Origin: Breviolum minutum Mf 1.05b.01
Taxonomy: Eukaryota > Sar > Dinophyceae > Suessiales > Symbiodiniaceae
Length of the DNA stretch: 64,000 nt
Reading direction: 5' to 3'
Assembly (NCBI GenBank): GCA_000507305.1
Contig: DF241449.1
Span: 1-64,000 of the forward strand
Position numbers and translations under genes: made by a program. The notes beneath the pieces are model-generated. The model was not told the origin of the DNA. It saw nothing but the letters and a program-made list of their open reading frames with translations, and ran no database searches. This document shows positions 1-9,800 of the stretch, one piece after another (positions within the stretch are counted from its first letter, which is position 1; each line of letters starts with the position of its first letter).

Positions 1-1812
1 CTTCAGCGTGTTGGTCCGGCACAATCCGACTTGAAGCGTTCAGCTCCTGACTTTGTCCCAGGGAGCGAGACGAAACTTCAACGGATTTCTGCCGTGTTTG
101 AAGCGGATTCACTTCCTTTCACTTGTGCTTGTGTTGCTTCGATTTCCACCAAGAGTGGACTTGACGTTCCAATTGAGCCCAATGTTGACCGAGAAGAAGA
201 ACTTCAAGCACTTCGCGCAGCAGAACCCGTACTTTGGTACGACACCGAGTTCGACCGCGAGCAAGAGATTGCAGGAATGAACAAGGAGATGACTTCCATC
301 AAGGACTTCGACGTCTATGAGGAGAAGCTGATCACCGAATGTACTCCCGATCAACTTCAGAATGCCATTTCGACAAAATGGGTGAAGCGAGCAAAAGGCG
401 ACGGCGTTAAGTGCCGTGTGTGCGTTCGTGGATACGACCAAGAGGTCGATCCCGACGACACTTACGCTAGCACCCCTTCACTTATCACGTTGAAACTTCT
501 GTTGACTTTGGCGGTTGCACATGGTTGGCACATACTTGCTGGAGACGTCAGCACGGCGTTTCTTCATGCACTTCTCACTGACGAAGTTTTTGTAATTCCA
601 CCGGTTGACTACTATCCCAACGGTGGAGTTCTTTGGAAACTTCGGAAAGCAATGTATGGACTGAAGCAGTCCCCTCGCATGTGGCAGCAGCACTTCGCAA
701 GTGTCGCTGCATCCCTTGGGTTTGAACGCTTGAAATCTGATTCGAACTTGTACTTCCATCCGGAACGACGTTGCTACATGTTGTGTTACGTTGACGACTT
801 GTTGATTTTCGGTGACAAGAAAACCACTGAATTCTTGTTCTCCGAACTTCAGAAACAGTTGTGCTTGAGATCGGAAGGTGTACTTGAACCAGGTACTTCG
901 ATTAGCTTTCTTGGACGTTGCATCACCCGTCGCGAGGACTCCATCGAGATGTCCATGCCAACTTCCTACATTGACAAAATGCTTGAGCAACTTGACATGG
1001 TGAAATGTAGACATGCGGCCACTCCTGGAACCGATGCACTTCGTAAGTTGATTGACTCGGAGGAACTTCTCTCTCCAGAGGATCACAAGTTGTATCGTAG
1101 GATTGTAGGACAACTTCTTTGGCTAAGTAGCATTAGGCCAGATATTCAGTTCGCTGTAAAGGAACTGTCACGTGGTTTGACTTCCCCGACTGAGGATCAT
1201 CGCACGAAAATGAAGACTTTGCTAAGGTACTTGGCAGGTACCAAACCGATGGTTTTGACACTTCGACCGAAGATCATTCCGCATTCCAAGCAGACGACTT
1301 TTGACATCGACACCTATGTGGACTCCGATTGGGCAGGTTGTGCTACTTCACGAAGGAGCACTTCCGGCGTGGCTTTGTACTTTCTCGGCACTCTGATCAC
1401 TTCTCAGAGTCGGACACAGGCTACAGTCGCACTCTCCAGCGGAGAGGCAGAACTTTACGCCATAGGACTTGGAGTGTCGGAAAGTTTGTTCATTAGGTCA
1501 TTACTTCTTGAATCCCAACTTTCCAAAAATGTGAATATCCGAATCCACACCGACAGTACTGCAGGTAAGTCTATGGCTACTAGGTTTGGAACTTCCAAGA
1601 AGACGAAGCAAGTTCAACTTCGATTTCTATTTATCCAAGAACTTGTTGCTTCGGGTGTTGTTTCAATCAAGAAAGTGGCTGGTACTTCGAATCCCTCCGA
1701 TGTGATGACAAAGTACATCACAAAGGAAGTACTTCAGGGACATCTCATGTNCTTGGCAAATGTGATGAACTTCAACTTCGTTTTTTTGGTGGTGGAACAC
1801 CGGACGCCTTAA
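1..1812 (+). CDS. Ty1/copia-type retrotransposon polyprotein, C-terminal part (reverse transcriptase + RNase H), cut by the window edge
   Basis: The reading frame is open from base 1 to the TAA at 1810-1812, so the start and any gag, protease and integrase lie to the left. Counting from base 31, a copia-type reverse transcriptase (RVT_2 family) covers about residues 90-330, with the catalytic Y-V-D-D-L at about 253. RNase H follows: V-D-S-D-W-A-G with its Asp at about 431, the S-S-G-E-A-E-L block at about 469-475, and H-T-D-S-T with its Asp at about 508. The order RT then RNase H at the C terminus is the copia arrangement. One ambiguous base at 1751 lies 60 bases before the stop and could hide a frame change. 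Apart from that the frame is intact, which suggests a fairly young copy. Codons are unusually rich in strings containing ACTTC, a bias shared with the next two ORFs and the non-coding 3' part. Confidence 0.93.
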   Translation, partial: LQRVGPAQSDLKRSAPDFVPGSETKLQRISAVFEADSLPFTCACVASISTKSGLDVPIEPNVDREEELQALRAAEPVLWYDTEFDREQEIAGMNKEMTSIKDFDVYEEKLITECTPDQLQNAISTKWVKRAKGDGVKCRVCVRGYDQEVDPDDTYASTPSLITLKLLLTLAVAHGWHILAGDVSTAFLHALLTDEVFVIPPVDYYPNGGVLWKLRKAMYGLKQSPRMWQQHFASVAASLGFERLKSDSNLYFHPERRCYMLCYVDDLLIFGDKKTTEFLFSELQKQLCLRSEGVLEPGTSISFLGRCITRREDSIEMSMPTSYIDKMLEQLDMVKCRHAATPGTDALRKLIDSEELLSPEDHKLYRRIVGQLLWLSSIRPDIQFAVKELSRGLTSPTEDHRTKMKTLLRYLAGTKPMVLTLRPKIIPHSKQTTFDIDTYVDSDWAGCATSRRSTSGVALYFLGTLITSQSRTQATVALSSGEAELYAIGLGVSESLFIRSLLLESQLSKNVNIRIHTDSTAGKSMATRFGTSKKTKQVQLRFLFIQELVASGVVSIKKVAGTSNPSDVMTKYITKEVLQGHLMXLANVMNFNFVFLVVEHRTP

Positions 1813-1848
1813 CTGGCAAACTTCGTTTTTCAGCCTGGAAACTTCGAG

Positions 1849-2214
1849 ATGATCTCACACTTCTTGAGATTCTTGGCGAGATCCCTTTACTTCTTTTGTG
1901 AGCCTGAGGAGAGACTTCAAAGGCAGATCTACTTGCTGGAAAGAGAACAAGGTGCTGAGGTGAGAAGACTTCAGCAAAAGCACTCGGACTTCTGGCAAAG
2001 GTGGCAAGAGGATCCAACTTATCCTTCGAGGTTGGCAACTTCGAGGGAGCGTATACTTGGACAGCCTTGCAGTGTGGAACAACTTCGAGAGTACTACTTG
2101 AAGTTGTTTGAGGACGAGGTCGAACTTCTTCACAGAAGGTATCGACTTTATCGCCACAGCTTGGAACTTCGACAAGCTGAACTTGCCCACAGGCGACTTC
2201 TCTCAAGGTTGTAG
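1849..2214 (+). CDS. Unknown 121-residue protein, accessory ORF 3' of the retrotransposon pol
   Basis: The ORF begins with ATG 37 bases after the polyprotein stop and ends 8 bases before the next ATG, so the three frames are tightly packed on one strand. I do not recognise the protein. It is strongly helical in appearance, rich in Leu, Arg, Glu and Gln, with heptad-like leucine spacing over about residues 20-115 that suggests a coiled coil. A short hydrophobic stretch lies at residues 4-17. It shares the ACTTC-rich base usage of the pol ORF, which argues that both belong to the same element. Copia elements normally carry nothing after RNase H, although some plant lineages carry an extra 3' ORF. 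It could also be a captured gene or a chance frame, but the intact frame and tight spacing favour a real ORF. Confidence 0.55.
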   Translation: MISHFLRFLARSLYFFCEPEERLQRQIYLLEREQGAEVRRLQQKHSDFWQRWQEDPTYPSRLATSRERILGQPCSVEQLREYYLKLFEDEVELLHRRYRLYRHSLELRQAELAHRRLLSRL

Positions 2215-2222
2215 ACTTCAGA

Positions 2223-3170
2223 ATGGCTGGCAACAATCAAAGGATGAACTTCGTGAACAAGCCATTCGACAACTGTCTACTTCTTTACCAGTTGTCTTTT
2301 GAGGAATTTTTCTACTCCTTTTGGAGTGGAAATTCACTTCACAGGTTGCTGGATCCTGAACTTCCTATGGGCAGGAAGATTGAGATGATGTTCCCTCTAC
2401 TTCTTGCATCAGAGGAGAACTATCCAGAAGCACTTCGTTGGTCCGCATGGGGGCCCATCTACACACCTGAAGAGCAGTATCTACTTCAGAATATCATTGA
2501 GATTCGGGTTCGTCGACTTCAACAACATCTCAATGCCATTCCAAGATCACTGCAGCAGGACTTCTTGACAAAGTCGTACCTGTACTTCTGTGTGAGCATG
2601 TGCTATGTGAACTTCAATGAAGGACACTTCTATCCCATGGAGTTTGTGGAGGAGCGGCGCTTCTCACATTCTGTCTTCATGATCAACTTCTGCATGTCGC
2701 CTCGTAGTGCAATCAACTTCGCACTTTTTGGCGTGAACTTGGTGATTGAAGAACTTGAGGAGAACTTCAACCAGAACTTCAACCAGGCAAAAGGAAAAGG
2801 AAAAGGGAAGAAGGGAAAAGGACTTCCCATTCCCTTGGAACTTCAATATCCTATGCTTTTGGTTGCAGTACGTTTGACTTCTCAGAACATCTATGACAGG
2901 ATTGGTGCTGGCACTGCAAACTTCTGGAATCGTATCTACTATGACTACTTCTTGAATGTCAAGATACGATATGACTTCAGTCTGGAGGAACAAGCCAGCA
3001 TGAGATACTTCGTACTTCAACACCATAAAGGTCAAGGTGCACTTCATCCAGTGACAGGTCAGCACAGATTTTTTCACCTGATCACTTCTCACCAACTTCA
3101 CATTCAGGGAACCCCAGATTTCAAGGTTCCAAGCCACTTCGTGTTGAATTTTGCGAGGGCTAGGATGTGA
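2223..3170 (+). CDS. Unknown 315-residue protein, second accessory ORF 3' of the retrotransposon pol
   Basis: ATG at 2223 lies 8 bases after the previous stop. The frame is open to the TGA at 3168-3170. I do not recognise the family. The protein is rich in Phe, Tyr and Asn, mostly because the ACTTC motif is read as Asn-Phe, Tyr-Phe, Glu-Leu or Thr-Ser depending on frame. About residues 195-205 form a Lys/Gly basic patch (A-K-G-K-G-K-G-K-K-G-K-G) that could bind nucleic acid. There is no clear signal peptide or transmembrane helix. Its position at the 3' end of a copia-like element, its co-orientation and its shared base bias suggest an element-encoded product. Function is unknown; a structural or envelope-position protein is possible but nothing in the sequence shows it. 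Confidence 0.6.
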   Translation: MAGNNQRMNFVNKPFDNCLLLYQLSFEEFFYSFWSGNSLHRLLDPELPMGRKIEMMFPLLLASEENYPEALRWSAWGPIYTPEEQYLLQNIIEIRVRRLQQHLNAIPRSLQQDFLTKSYLYFCVSMCYVNFNEGHFYPMEFVEERRFSHSVFMINFCMSPRSAINFALFGVNLVIEELEENFNQNFNQAKGKGKGKKGKGLPIPLELQYPMLLVAVRLTSQNIYDRIGAGTANFWNRIYYDYFLNVKIRYDFSLEEQASMRYFVLQHHKGQGALHPVTGQHRFFHLITSHQLHIQGTPDFKVPSHFVLNFARARM

Positions 3171-3655
3171 ACTTCTTTGGTGATTGTCTCACTTCTTTTC
3201 TTTGCAGCTCTGAGTTACTTCATTGAGCGCAGATTTCAAGCACGATACTTCTCAGGATTTGTAAGATACTTCGGTATCAACTGGACTTCAAATGTCCATG
3301 ACTTTGCAACTTCTTTTGATGATTGGTCCAGGACTTGTAAAAGGTTTGACTTCAATGTTGAACTTCCACAGGATCAAGACATGAGAACTTCTTGAATTCA
3401 TACTTCAATTTTTGAACTTCTCATTAATTCATTTGTTGGTGAAGTAACTTCGTGTGGGCACTACATTACTTCAAGGGAGCGTGTCAAATATCATGCACAC
3501 TTCCCATGTATGTGTCACACTTACTTCACATATATACTTCTTACTTACTTTGGCTCAAGGTAAAAAAGGCTGCACCAGAGTGACAGGGTACTTCAGTGTT
3601 GGGTTGAGTGCTGTTAGTGTACTTCGTGTTTGTTTACTTGTCAAAGCTACTTACT
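3171..3655 (+). other. ACTTC-saturated 3' non-coding part of the retroelement block
   Basis: There is no ATG-started ORF of note. An open stretch at 3177-3395 lacks an ATG. The pentamer ACTTC occurs 18 times on the + strand between 3181 and 3660 (for example at 3191, 3217, 3247, 3268, 3285, 3309, 3349, 3362, 3387, 3402, 3416, 3447, 3468), whereas its complement GAAGT occurs once (3441). The enrichment stops where the GTT microsatellite begins. A string identical to the 3' 11 bases of the dinoflagellate spliced leader (TTTGGCTCAAG) lies at 3549-3559. I take this as the 3' untranslated or LTR-side part of the element; no second LTR could be checked because the 5' end is outside the window. Confidence 0.6.
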
Positions 3656-3660
3656 TTTCG

Positions 3661-3675
3661 TAGTAGTAGTAGTTG

Positions 3676-3707
<32 letters not shown>

Positions 3708-4015
3708 GGTGGTCGTTGGTTGTTGTTGGTTGGTTGTTGTTGGTTGGTTGTTGGTTGTTGTTGGTTAATGTTGCTTGTTGTTGGTTGTTGTTGGTGTTGG
3801 TTGTTGTTGTCCTCAATAATTGTTGCTGTTGTTGTTGTCGTTAAGTGTTGTCGGTGTGGTCGGGAATTATTATTGTTGTTGTTGTTGTTGTTGCTGCTGC
3901 TGTCTTCAATGGTGGTTGTTGTTGGTTGTCGTTCTTGTTCTTCTTGTTGTTGCGCTTGTTCTTGTTCTTGTTCTGGTTCTGGTTCTACTGCTGTTGGTGC
4001 TGGTGGTGATGGTGG
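3661..4015 (+). repeat. GTT/GGT/CTT trinucleotide microsatellite tract
   Basis: Imperfect runs of GTT, GGT, TTG and later TTC/TGG triplets span about 355 bases with T and G almost exclusively on the + strand. Translated frames give only homopolymers such as poly-Val, poly-Cys or poly-Trp, so the long frames here are not genes. The tract directly abuts the ACTTC-rich retroelement block and may mark its insertion border. Confidence 0.95.
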
Positions 4016-5020
4016 TCAAGAGATTGAGATACTGTACATGTATCCCTGATTATCGCTTCGTGGAAGTCCGCAAAAGAGTCATCAGTGTGTGTTCTCTCTG
4101 ATTTCCCGAAGGCGCGTGGCACAGCCCAATCAATGCCAGTGATGCAGTCTGCAATGCGTTTCCCTAAGAATTGCACCAGCGAAGTCACGTAGTTTTTCTG
4201 ATTTCTTCTAAGGCTGGACACCCTGATTAGCGCCAAAGGTTCTGTTGAAGTGGCAGCCCCGGGAGCCACATCATTGTATGCAGATAGAGATGGTTTCTTT
4301 TCCTGGCTGAGGCAACTCCAAAACAGACCCTGATAAGCTGCTCTACTGCCAGCTGCTGGTCCTGCATCACAAGATATCTTGGAACCTTGCAATGTGTCAA
4401 ATTGTTTTTTTAACCTTAGGCCAATATATCAAGTTGATTTTGAAGCTGCTTTCTACCATTTCGAATCTCTATTTCTGTCGGCGTTTTGGTAACGCCCCAA
4501 ACGGCGAGGTTTGGTTTCTCCTCTCTCTGAACCTGCACCTGAGCCTGGACTGGAAGGAGAAGGTGCTCCAGCCAGTGACCCAACCTCAGTTGCTAACCAA
4601 TTTGTGGCTCTGAAATCAGCTTGTTTTTGTGACAACCCAAGTAAATTCTAAGGAAAACCGGCAGACTTCCCTGCCAAAAGACGCAGGAGGCCTGGATTTT
4701 CAGGGTGTGGAAGACATTTCTTCTCTTTGCACTTTTACATTCTGACGTGTGTGTGCGTGCGCACAGCCTAGATGTCTTTGAGTCTTTGAGTGAACTATTT
4801 CTACATCTTTCGACCAATCTGTGATCAATGCTTTTGCTTTAGAGGTCAAGAAGGCGAAGGAGAAGATTTCTCAGACTTGTCCGAGGCAACTTCCTTGGTT
4901 TGGAACTGGGGGAAGTTCCAATTAATTCCAATCCATTTGTTCAGATATCAAAATGGAAACCAAGCCAAAGGCAAAGATTTGCCAAGAGAAAAACCAACTA
5001 TTTGATGGAGCATTTCATTC
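4016..5020. other. Spacer with no supportable gene
   Basis: There are open stretches on both strands, but none has recognisable domains. The longest is on the - strand at 3985-4392 and ends in a poly-His/Gln tail produced by the microsatellite. A weak exon-like stretch on the + strand around 4200-4330 could be coding, but nothing identifies it. Confidence 0.4.
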
Positions 5021-5023
5021 TAT

Positions 5024-6646
5024 ATGTATGCCCTGACTGAGGTCAGCGCTGAAGAGAAGTCAGCTTTTCTTTGGGATGGAGGCGAAAAAGTGCCAGTCAT
5101 CACAGTGCAACAAGAGACAGGGGAAGGCCAAATGAAAAGTGGAAAGGTTTCATCCAATGAACCACACAGGAATGACGCAGCTGGAACTGCGTTGCAGGTT
5201 CCCAATTCATCTATGCGCAGTGGAAAAACGGCCCGCGCAAGGCTGAGCGAGCGCAAGATGAAGTCTAGCATAGCAAATGCAGTCACACAACAGGGTGGAG
5301 GACAGAGAGGAAGAGAACCTGAAGCCACCAACACTGACATCATGGCAAGCATGGCAAACAGCTTGGCTGGCTTTACAAGCTTCAAGTTCACCACCGGTAC
5401 TGCAGATAGTGAGGAGGAGGAGGTCCACAATGCTTGGGGAGAGGATGACACTGAAGACAACTTGCTAGATCGAGTGCATGACCTAGAGCAAGCCAGAGGT
5501 ATAGCACTTGGACCCGCACGGTCTGCTGCCCGCATGCGAAGAGCCAGAAAGAACAAGAGGGACAAACCAGGAGAAACTGCAGGGCGTAGTTCGCCACGAC
5601 CCATTGAAGGGTCCAACGCTGACACGCTCACAGCTGCATCAAGCATGATGACAAATATGTTCAACAGCTTTGCAACCAGTGTGAGTTTTACTGTGACCCA
5701 GGCAAAACCTTCTGGTATTGATGCAACAGAACTGTCTGCAGCGAGCACCAGTGAAATGCCAACGGCCAGCATGGCTGTGCCAATGCTGCAACCCCAATCC
5801 GCTGGCAGGGAACGATTTGCCGCAAGAAAGGGCTTGCAGAAGCAATCGGGCGCGCCGGCTGCTGAGACAACGCCACAAAGAGAACCTGAAGCCACCAACA
5901 CTGACATCATGGCAAGCATGGCAAACAGCTTGGCTGGCTTTACAAGCTTCAAGTTCACCGCCGGTACGGCAGATAGTGAGGAGGAGGAGGAGGTCCACAA
6001 TGCTTGGGGAGAGGATGACACTGAAGACAACTTGCTAGATCGAGTGCATGACCTAGAGCAAGCCAGAGGTATAGCACTTGGACCCGCACGGTCTGCTGCC
6101 CGCATGCGAAGAGCCAGAAAGAACAAGAGGGACAAACCAGGAGAAACTGCAGGGCGTAGTTCGCCACGACCCATTGAAGGGTCCAACGCTGACACGCTCA
6201 CAGCTGCATCAAGCATGATGACAAATATGTTCAACAGCTTTGCAACCAGTGTGAGTTTTACTGTGACCCAGGCAAAACCTTCTGGTATTGATGCAACAGA
6301 ACTGTCTGCAGCGAGCACCAGTGAAATGCCAACGGCCAGCATGGCTGTGCCAATGCTGCAACCCCAATCCGCTGGCAGGGAACGATTTCGACGAAGAAAG
6401 GACCGACTGGATCCGGCTTCGTCGACCTGTTCCAAGGACAGACAGTCATCACTCACCGCTTCTCAAGGAACGGAGTCACATGTTTCGTCCCAAGGCCAGC
6501 TTCAAGGACTACTAGATACAACCTCACCTGCGCGTCAGCGGCTTGCAAGGAGAAATCTTAATGCATTCACAGTCACTGTAAAGCAAGAAGAAACTTCCAA
6601 TTCTCAAAACAGGTCAACTTTTCTTGCTGCTGCCCCTCAAGCCTAG
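5024..6646 (+). CDS. Acidic repeat protein of unknown function with a duplicated 170-residue unit
   Basis: A 540-residue frame is open from ATG 5024 (a short in-frame N-terminal segment) to a TAG at 6644-6646. It contains two nearly identical units encoded by 5311-5818 and 5878-6388. Each unit has N-T-D-I-M-A-S-M-A-N-S, an acidic stretch with a run of Glu and E-D-D-T-E-D-N, a basic cluster R-M-R-R-A-R-K-N-K-R, and V-S-F-T-V-T-Q-A-K-P-S-G. The two DNA copies differ by a few bases and one GAG triplet. There is no signal peptide or membrane segment. A diverged third unit follows in another frame at about 6665-6840, so the 3' end of this frame is probably an exon end or a broken junction rather than the true stop. 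The antisense frame is also open, a by-product of composition. Function is unknown. Confidence 0.6.
   Translation: MYALTEVSAEEKSAFLWDGGEKVPVITVQQETGEGQMKSGKVSSNEPHRNDAAGTALQVPNSSMRSGKTARARLSERKMKSSIANAVTQQGGGQRGREPEATNTDIMASMANSLAGFTSFKFTTGTADSEEEEVHNAWGEDDTEDNLLDRVHDLEQARGIALGPARSAARMRRARKNKRDKPGETAGRSSPRPIEGSNADTLTAASSMMTNMFNSFATSVSFTVTQAKPSGIDATELSAASTSEMPTASMAVPMLQPQSAGRERFAARKGLQKQSGAPAAETTPQREPEATNTDIMASMANSLAGFTSFKFTAGTADSEEEEEVHNAWGEDDTEDNLLDRVHDLEQARGIALGPARSAARMRRARKNKRDKPGETAGRSSPRPIEGSNADTLTAASSMMTNMFNSFATSVSFTVTQAKPSGIDATELSAASTSEMPTASMAVPMLQPQSAGRERFRRRKDRLDPASSTCSKDRQSSLTASQGTESHVSSQGQLQGLLDTTSPARQRLARRNLNAFTVTVKQEETSNSQNRSTFLAAAPQA
5311..6388 (+). repeat. Near-perfect tandem duplication of about 508 bp
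   Basis: Copy 1 is 5311-5818 and copy 2 is 5878-6388 (offset 567 bases, then 570 after one extra GAG triplet). About 60 bases of unrelated sequence separate them. Visible differences include ACC to GCC and ACT to GCG-type changes near 5397 and 5967 and the GAG insertion. The low divergence points to a recent duplication or ongoing gene conversion. An assembly artefact is possible but unlikely because the copies differ. Confidence 0.95.
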
Positions 6647-6664
6647 TAGAATTTCAGAAGCTCT

Positions 6665-6860
6665 TCCAGACGACCAGTGAAGAGGGTGAGACTTACAGTA
6701 TTTGGGGCCCTGATGACACTCCAGAGCAGTATCAACAGCGCCTGAATGCAATGGAAAGAGCACAGAGAGAGCCGGCTTCGTCTGCGCTTCATGATCGATT
6801 GATGCGACGGAGAAAGAGGAGACAGGATCAAAACAAGCAGGACGGACTACGTGTGAGATT
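6665..6860 (+). CDS. Diverged third repeat unit of the acidic protein, in a different frame
   Basis: In the frame starting at 6670 the sequence reads T-T-S-E-E-G-E-T-Y-S-I-W-G-P-D-D-T-P-E, then a basic cluster R-L-M-R-R-R-K-R-R-Q-D. This parallels the upstream unit (D-S-E-E-E-E-V-H-N-A-W-G-E-D-D-T-E-D and R-M-R-R-A-R-K-N-K-R). It ends at a GTGAGA that looks like a splice donor near 6851. The upstream frame stops at 6646, so either a short intron or a frameshift lies between the two. It is probably another exon of the same gene. Confidence 0.5.
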
Positions 6861-9800
6861 TTTTTTGAGAATTCACAAAAGTGCCATTTGCGGATTGAAA
6901 CAACTGTGACAGATCGCTCCTAGGAAGTGAAAAAAGCTGTGAGAGATTCATGATTTTGGTTTTCATCCGAGTGTCTGAAACTGAAAAGCCAGAACTTGCA
7001 GGATTCTGCCGATGCAGCTGGCGACCCTTTCCTCTTAACGTGAGACTTGCTTTTTTAGCGAGTCTTTTTAAGCTTACAGCTTTTGTGGCCATGGCATCAA
7101 GATTTGAGGACAGAGGTTTGATATCCATATTGTTTACAGATCAAGTGACCATGGCCAATGCCGTGAAGCTTCCTTTGTGTCAATACCCGAACCTCATAGC
7201 TTTGATTGCCTCTGAGAGGAAGCAGTTAAACAGCCTTGGAAGCCTATGATTTTCTATATGATTTTGTAGATCCTGGGGTGTCCTGGCCTATTGACTCTGC
7301 TGATTTGTTTTTTTTGGGGGCTAGTTTGACTTTTGCTTGGGGGCCTGTCTTCGAGCGTCTGGATTGCCACCAGAGCAGAGGAGACAAAAAAATCTCACAG
7401 GCTGGGAGCAACCTTCAAGTCTGGTGAAAAAGAGTGAGATCCAGGTTTTCCAAACCGTTTACTTATACTTTGTTTACTTGGCAACTGCATGGTTCCGGTC
7501 CGTCTCAGCAATGGTGTTTCAAACCTTTTCACTGCAGCATTGGTTCTTGGGCCTTGAAGGGCAATGGCTGGAGCGCAAGCGGGCAAAAATGCAGGGAACA
7601 CGGGCACCTTCAAGGTGAGAATCTTCCCATTTGCTTAAAGCTGTGGCTTTCTATTCGTAAATTCCTATGAGGCAACTGGGAAAAGCGTGGGTTTGGAAGG
7701 GTCAAGTGGTGCCAGAGCCTTATGTTGCTTCCAGAAGAAGTATAGATCAAGATATTTAATATTGACATACCACTTGATGCCAACAAGCTGCTAGTGGTGA
7801 GGCACCTTTGATGATGCACACTCAGCCCAAGACAGAAGGACTAGGCAGAAAGCTGCAGAAGCTACTGTTCGCTGAGTCATAGGTTTGCTTTGGATTGGTG
7901 TCCCACTTCCTTTTTTTTTTTCAGTTCGTTCCTAGTCAGACCCATGCCAAGTGCATCAGGGCGAGATTCAACAAGAGGGGTGTTGCCTGCAAGAGACGTC
8001 ACTCCGTCCACCCCTGAGTGCAAAAAGAACTTGTCGGTAACATGTGTTAAGACAATTTGTGCCATGATTTGTGCCAGGGAGCAACTGCATCTCTTCCTAT
8101 TTCCAAGCAGTCTGGAACATCCAGAGGCCACTGCGAATTGAAAGTGCCAGGAATTCTGGTCCTGTGCAGTTTTGACGCCTTCTCTTCAGAGCATTCTTTT
8201 CATTGGCCAGTCGACTGGTCGGCTAGAACTTTTTGCGCGCTATGGACCTGTTGATCAGGCCTTGGTGGTTCTTGCCGATTCATATTGGTAGGTATAAATA
8301 CGTATTGATAACATTTATATGATATTATAATATATTGTTGCTGCCAGACATGCCTGGTAATTCCCTTGCTTTCTTGTTGAGGCGGGCAAGTTGAGAGGTG
8401 GTATTTCTGGGTCTCATATTCACACTGTATGGACCTTAAAACCCCTTATGGCACTTCCATTTTGATAGAATCGACAGAATACCCCTGGTGACCAAGGACT
8501 TGGAAATCCGACAAATGATCCATCACGAGACGCGAGAGGTTGGCACTCCAAGTTCTGGAGGATGAAGCAATTTTGCTTTTGAGTCTTTGGAACATCTTGC
8601 AGTTTTTTTTTTCAAACATATATTATTGTGAGCCTTGAAAATGGTGGCAGATGCTCTTCACGCTCTTCAAAAAGCCTCGCGAGACGGTGGAGGCAAGGAA
8701 TTAAGTGGAGTTATAATGGTCAGGGTCATGCTGGCTCCATGATAAGTCCACTTAATTCTCGTGATAAAGAATGCCTTTTTGATCCGGTCTATCCATGAAG
8801 CTGTTCCTTTTACAGAAATGGCTCTATTCTGTTGTATTTGGGCAGACATCACTTAGAACCCCGTTTGGAAAAAGACAGAGGGACTACATATTTCCGAACT
8901 CGACACTTAGATCCTTTTTAACGAGACTCAGAACCTTTTTAGAAATTGTACAATTACAGTAGAATCTCTGTTACAAAGTGGTTCTCTTGTTCTATCTGTA
9001 CGGTTTCGTGTGTATAAATGTGTGTATATATACATAGAATTTGCCGGCTGTCCGTCTGGTTTAGGGGTCAACGAGGTGACCCATGATGAAGGAGATCTGC
9101 AAATATTTGTTGATTTATTTTTTTATGTATCGACACATCAACGTGTCAGGATTTTTCGAGAATATATATGTATATACATATATAAGTAATATGAATAATA
9201 CATTTTTTCTATATTGATGAAAACTACATCCATCAAGCGACATGCAGGTAGTTCACGACATTTGTTTATAGACATACAGTTCTTCTTTTACTTGACAACT
9301 CCACTTACTAAAAATGTATATGTATATGGGTAATGAATGCTTGAATACTCACAGGAAGTTCTAAGCGTACAATTTCTTGTGTATATATATATACATATAT
9401 TTACCAGATCGCATATATACAGTATACACATATGTATACACATATACATATGTATGAAATCTTCAACTTAGAACCTCTTTTTGAATATACAGTTGGAACC
9501 ACCATGTAACAGAAGGTTCAAAAAAAACGGTTCCAACCGATCAATTTCCAGTTGAACAAGAAAAATCAAAAGGTTTTCCCTTTATGATTTCAATTAGACA
9601 AGTTTCTAAGTGAGTGTTCGTCACGGTACTGCACAACGTAATGGAGCACTGCGTCGACTTTGACTCATGCATTCATTTCTCACTTCATGTCTTGTCTGTC
9701 TGCGTAGCTTCAAACCCAGCAATTTTGCTAGACGTTGCCTCCTAGCTGGCTGGCCTGCCATCCATCCTTCCATCCCGGTCCATCCGTCCATCCTTCCCAG

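Noticed and set aside
3608..4101. Long ORFs on both strands
   Set aside because: They read only homopolymers (Val, Cys, Trp, His, Gln) from the GTT/GGT microsatellite.
3985..4392. 135-codon - strand ORF
   Set aside because: The frame has protein-like residues in its middle, but the opposite strand is equally open, no family is recognisable, and its end is microsatellite.
5020..6456. 478-codon open frame on the - strand
   Set aside because: It is exactly antisense to the acidic repeat protein and repeats with it. It arises from the Ala/Glu/Ser codon composition of the + strand and has no recognisable domain.
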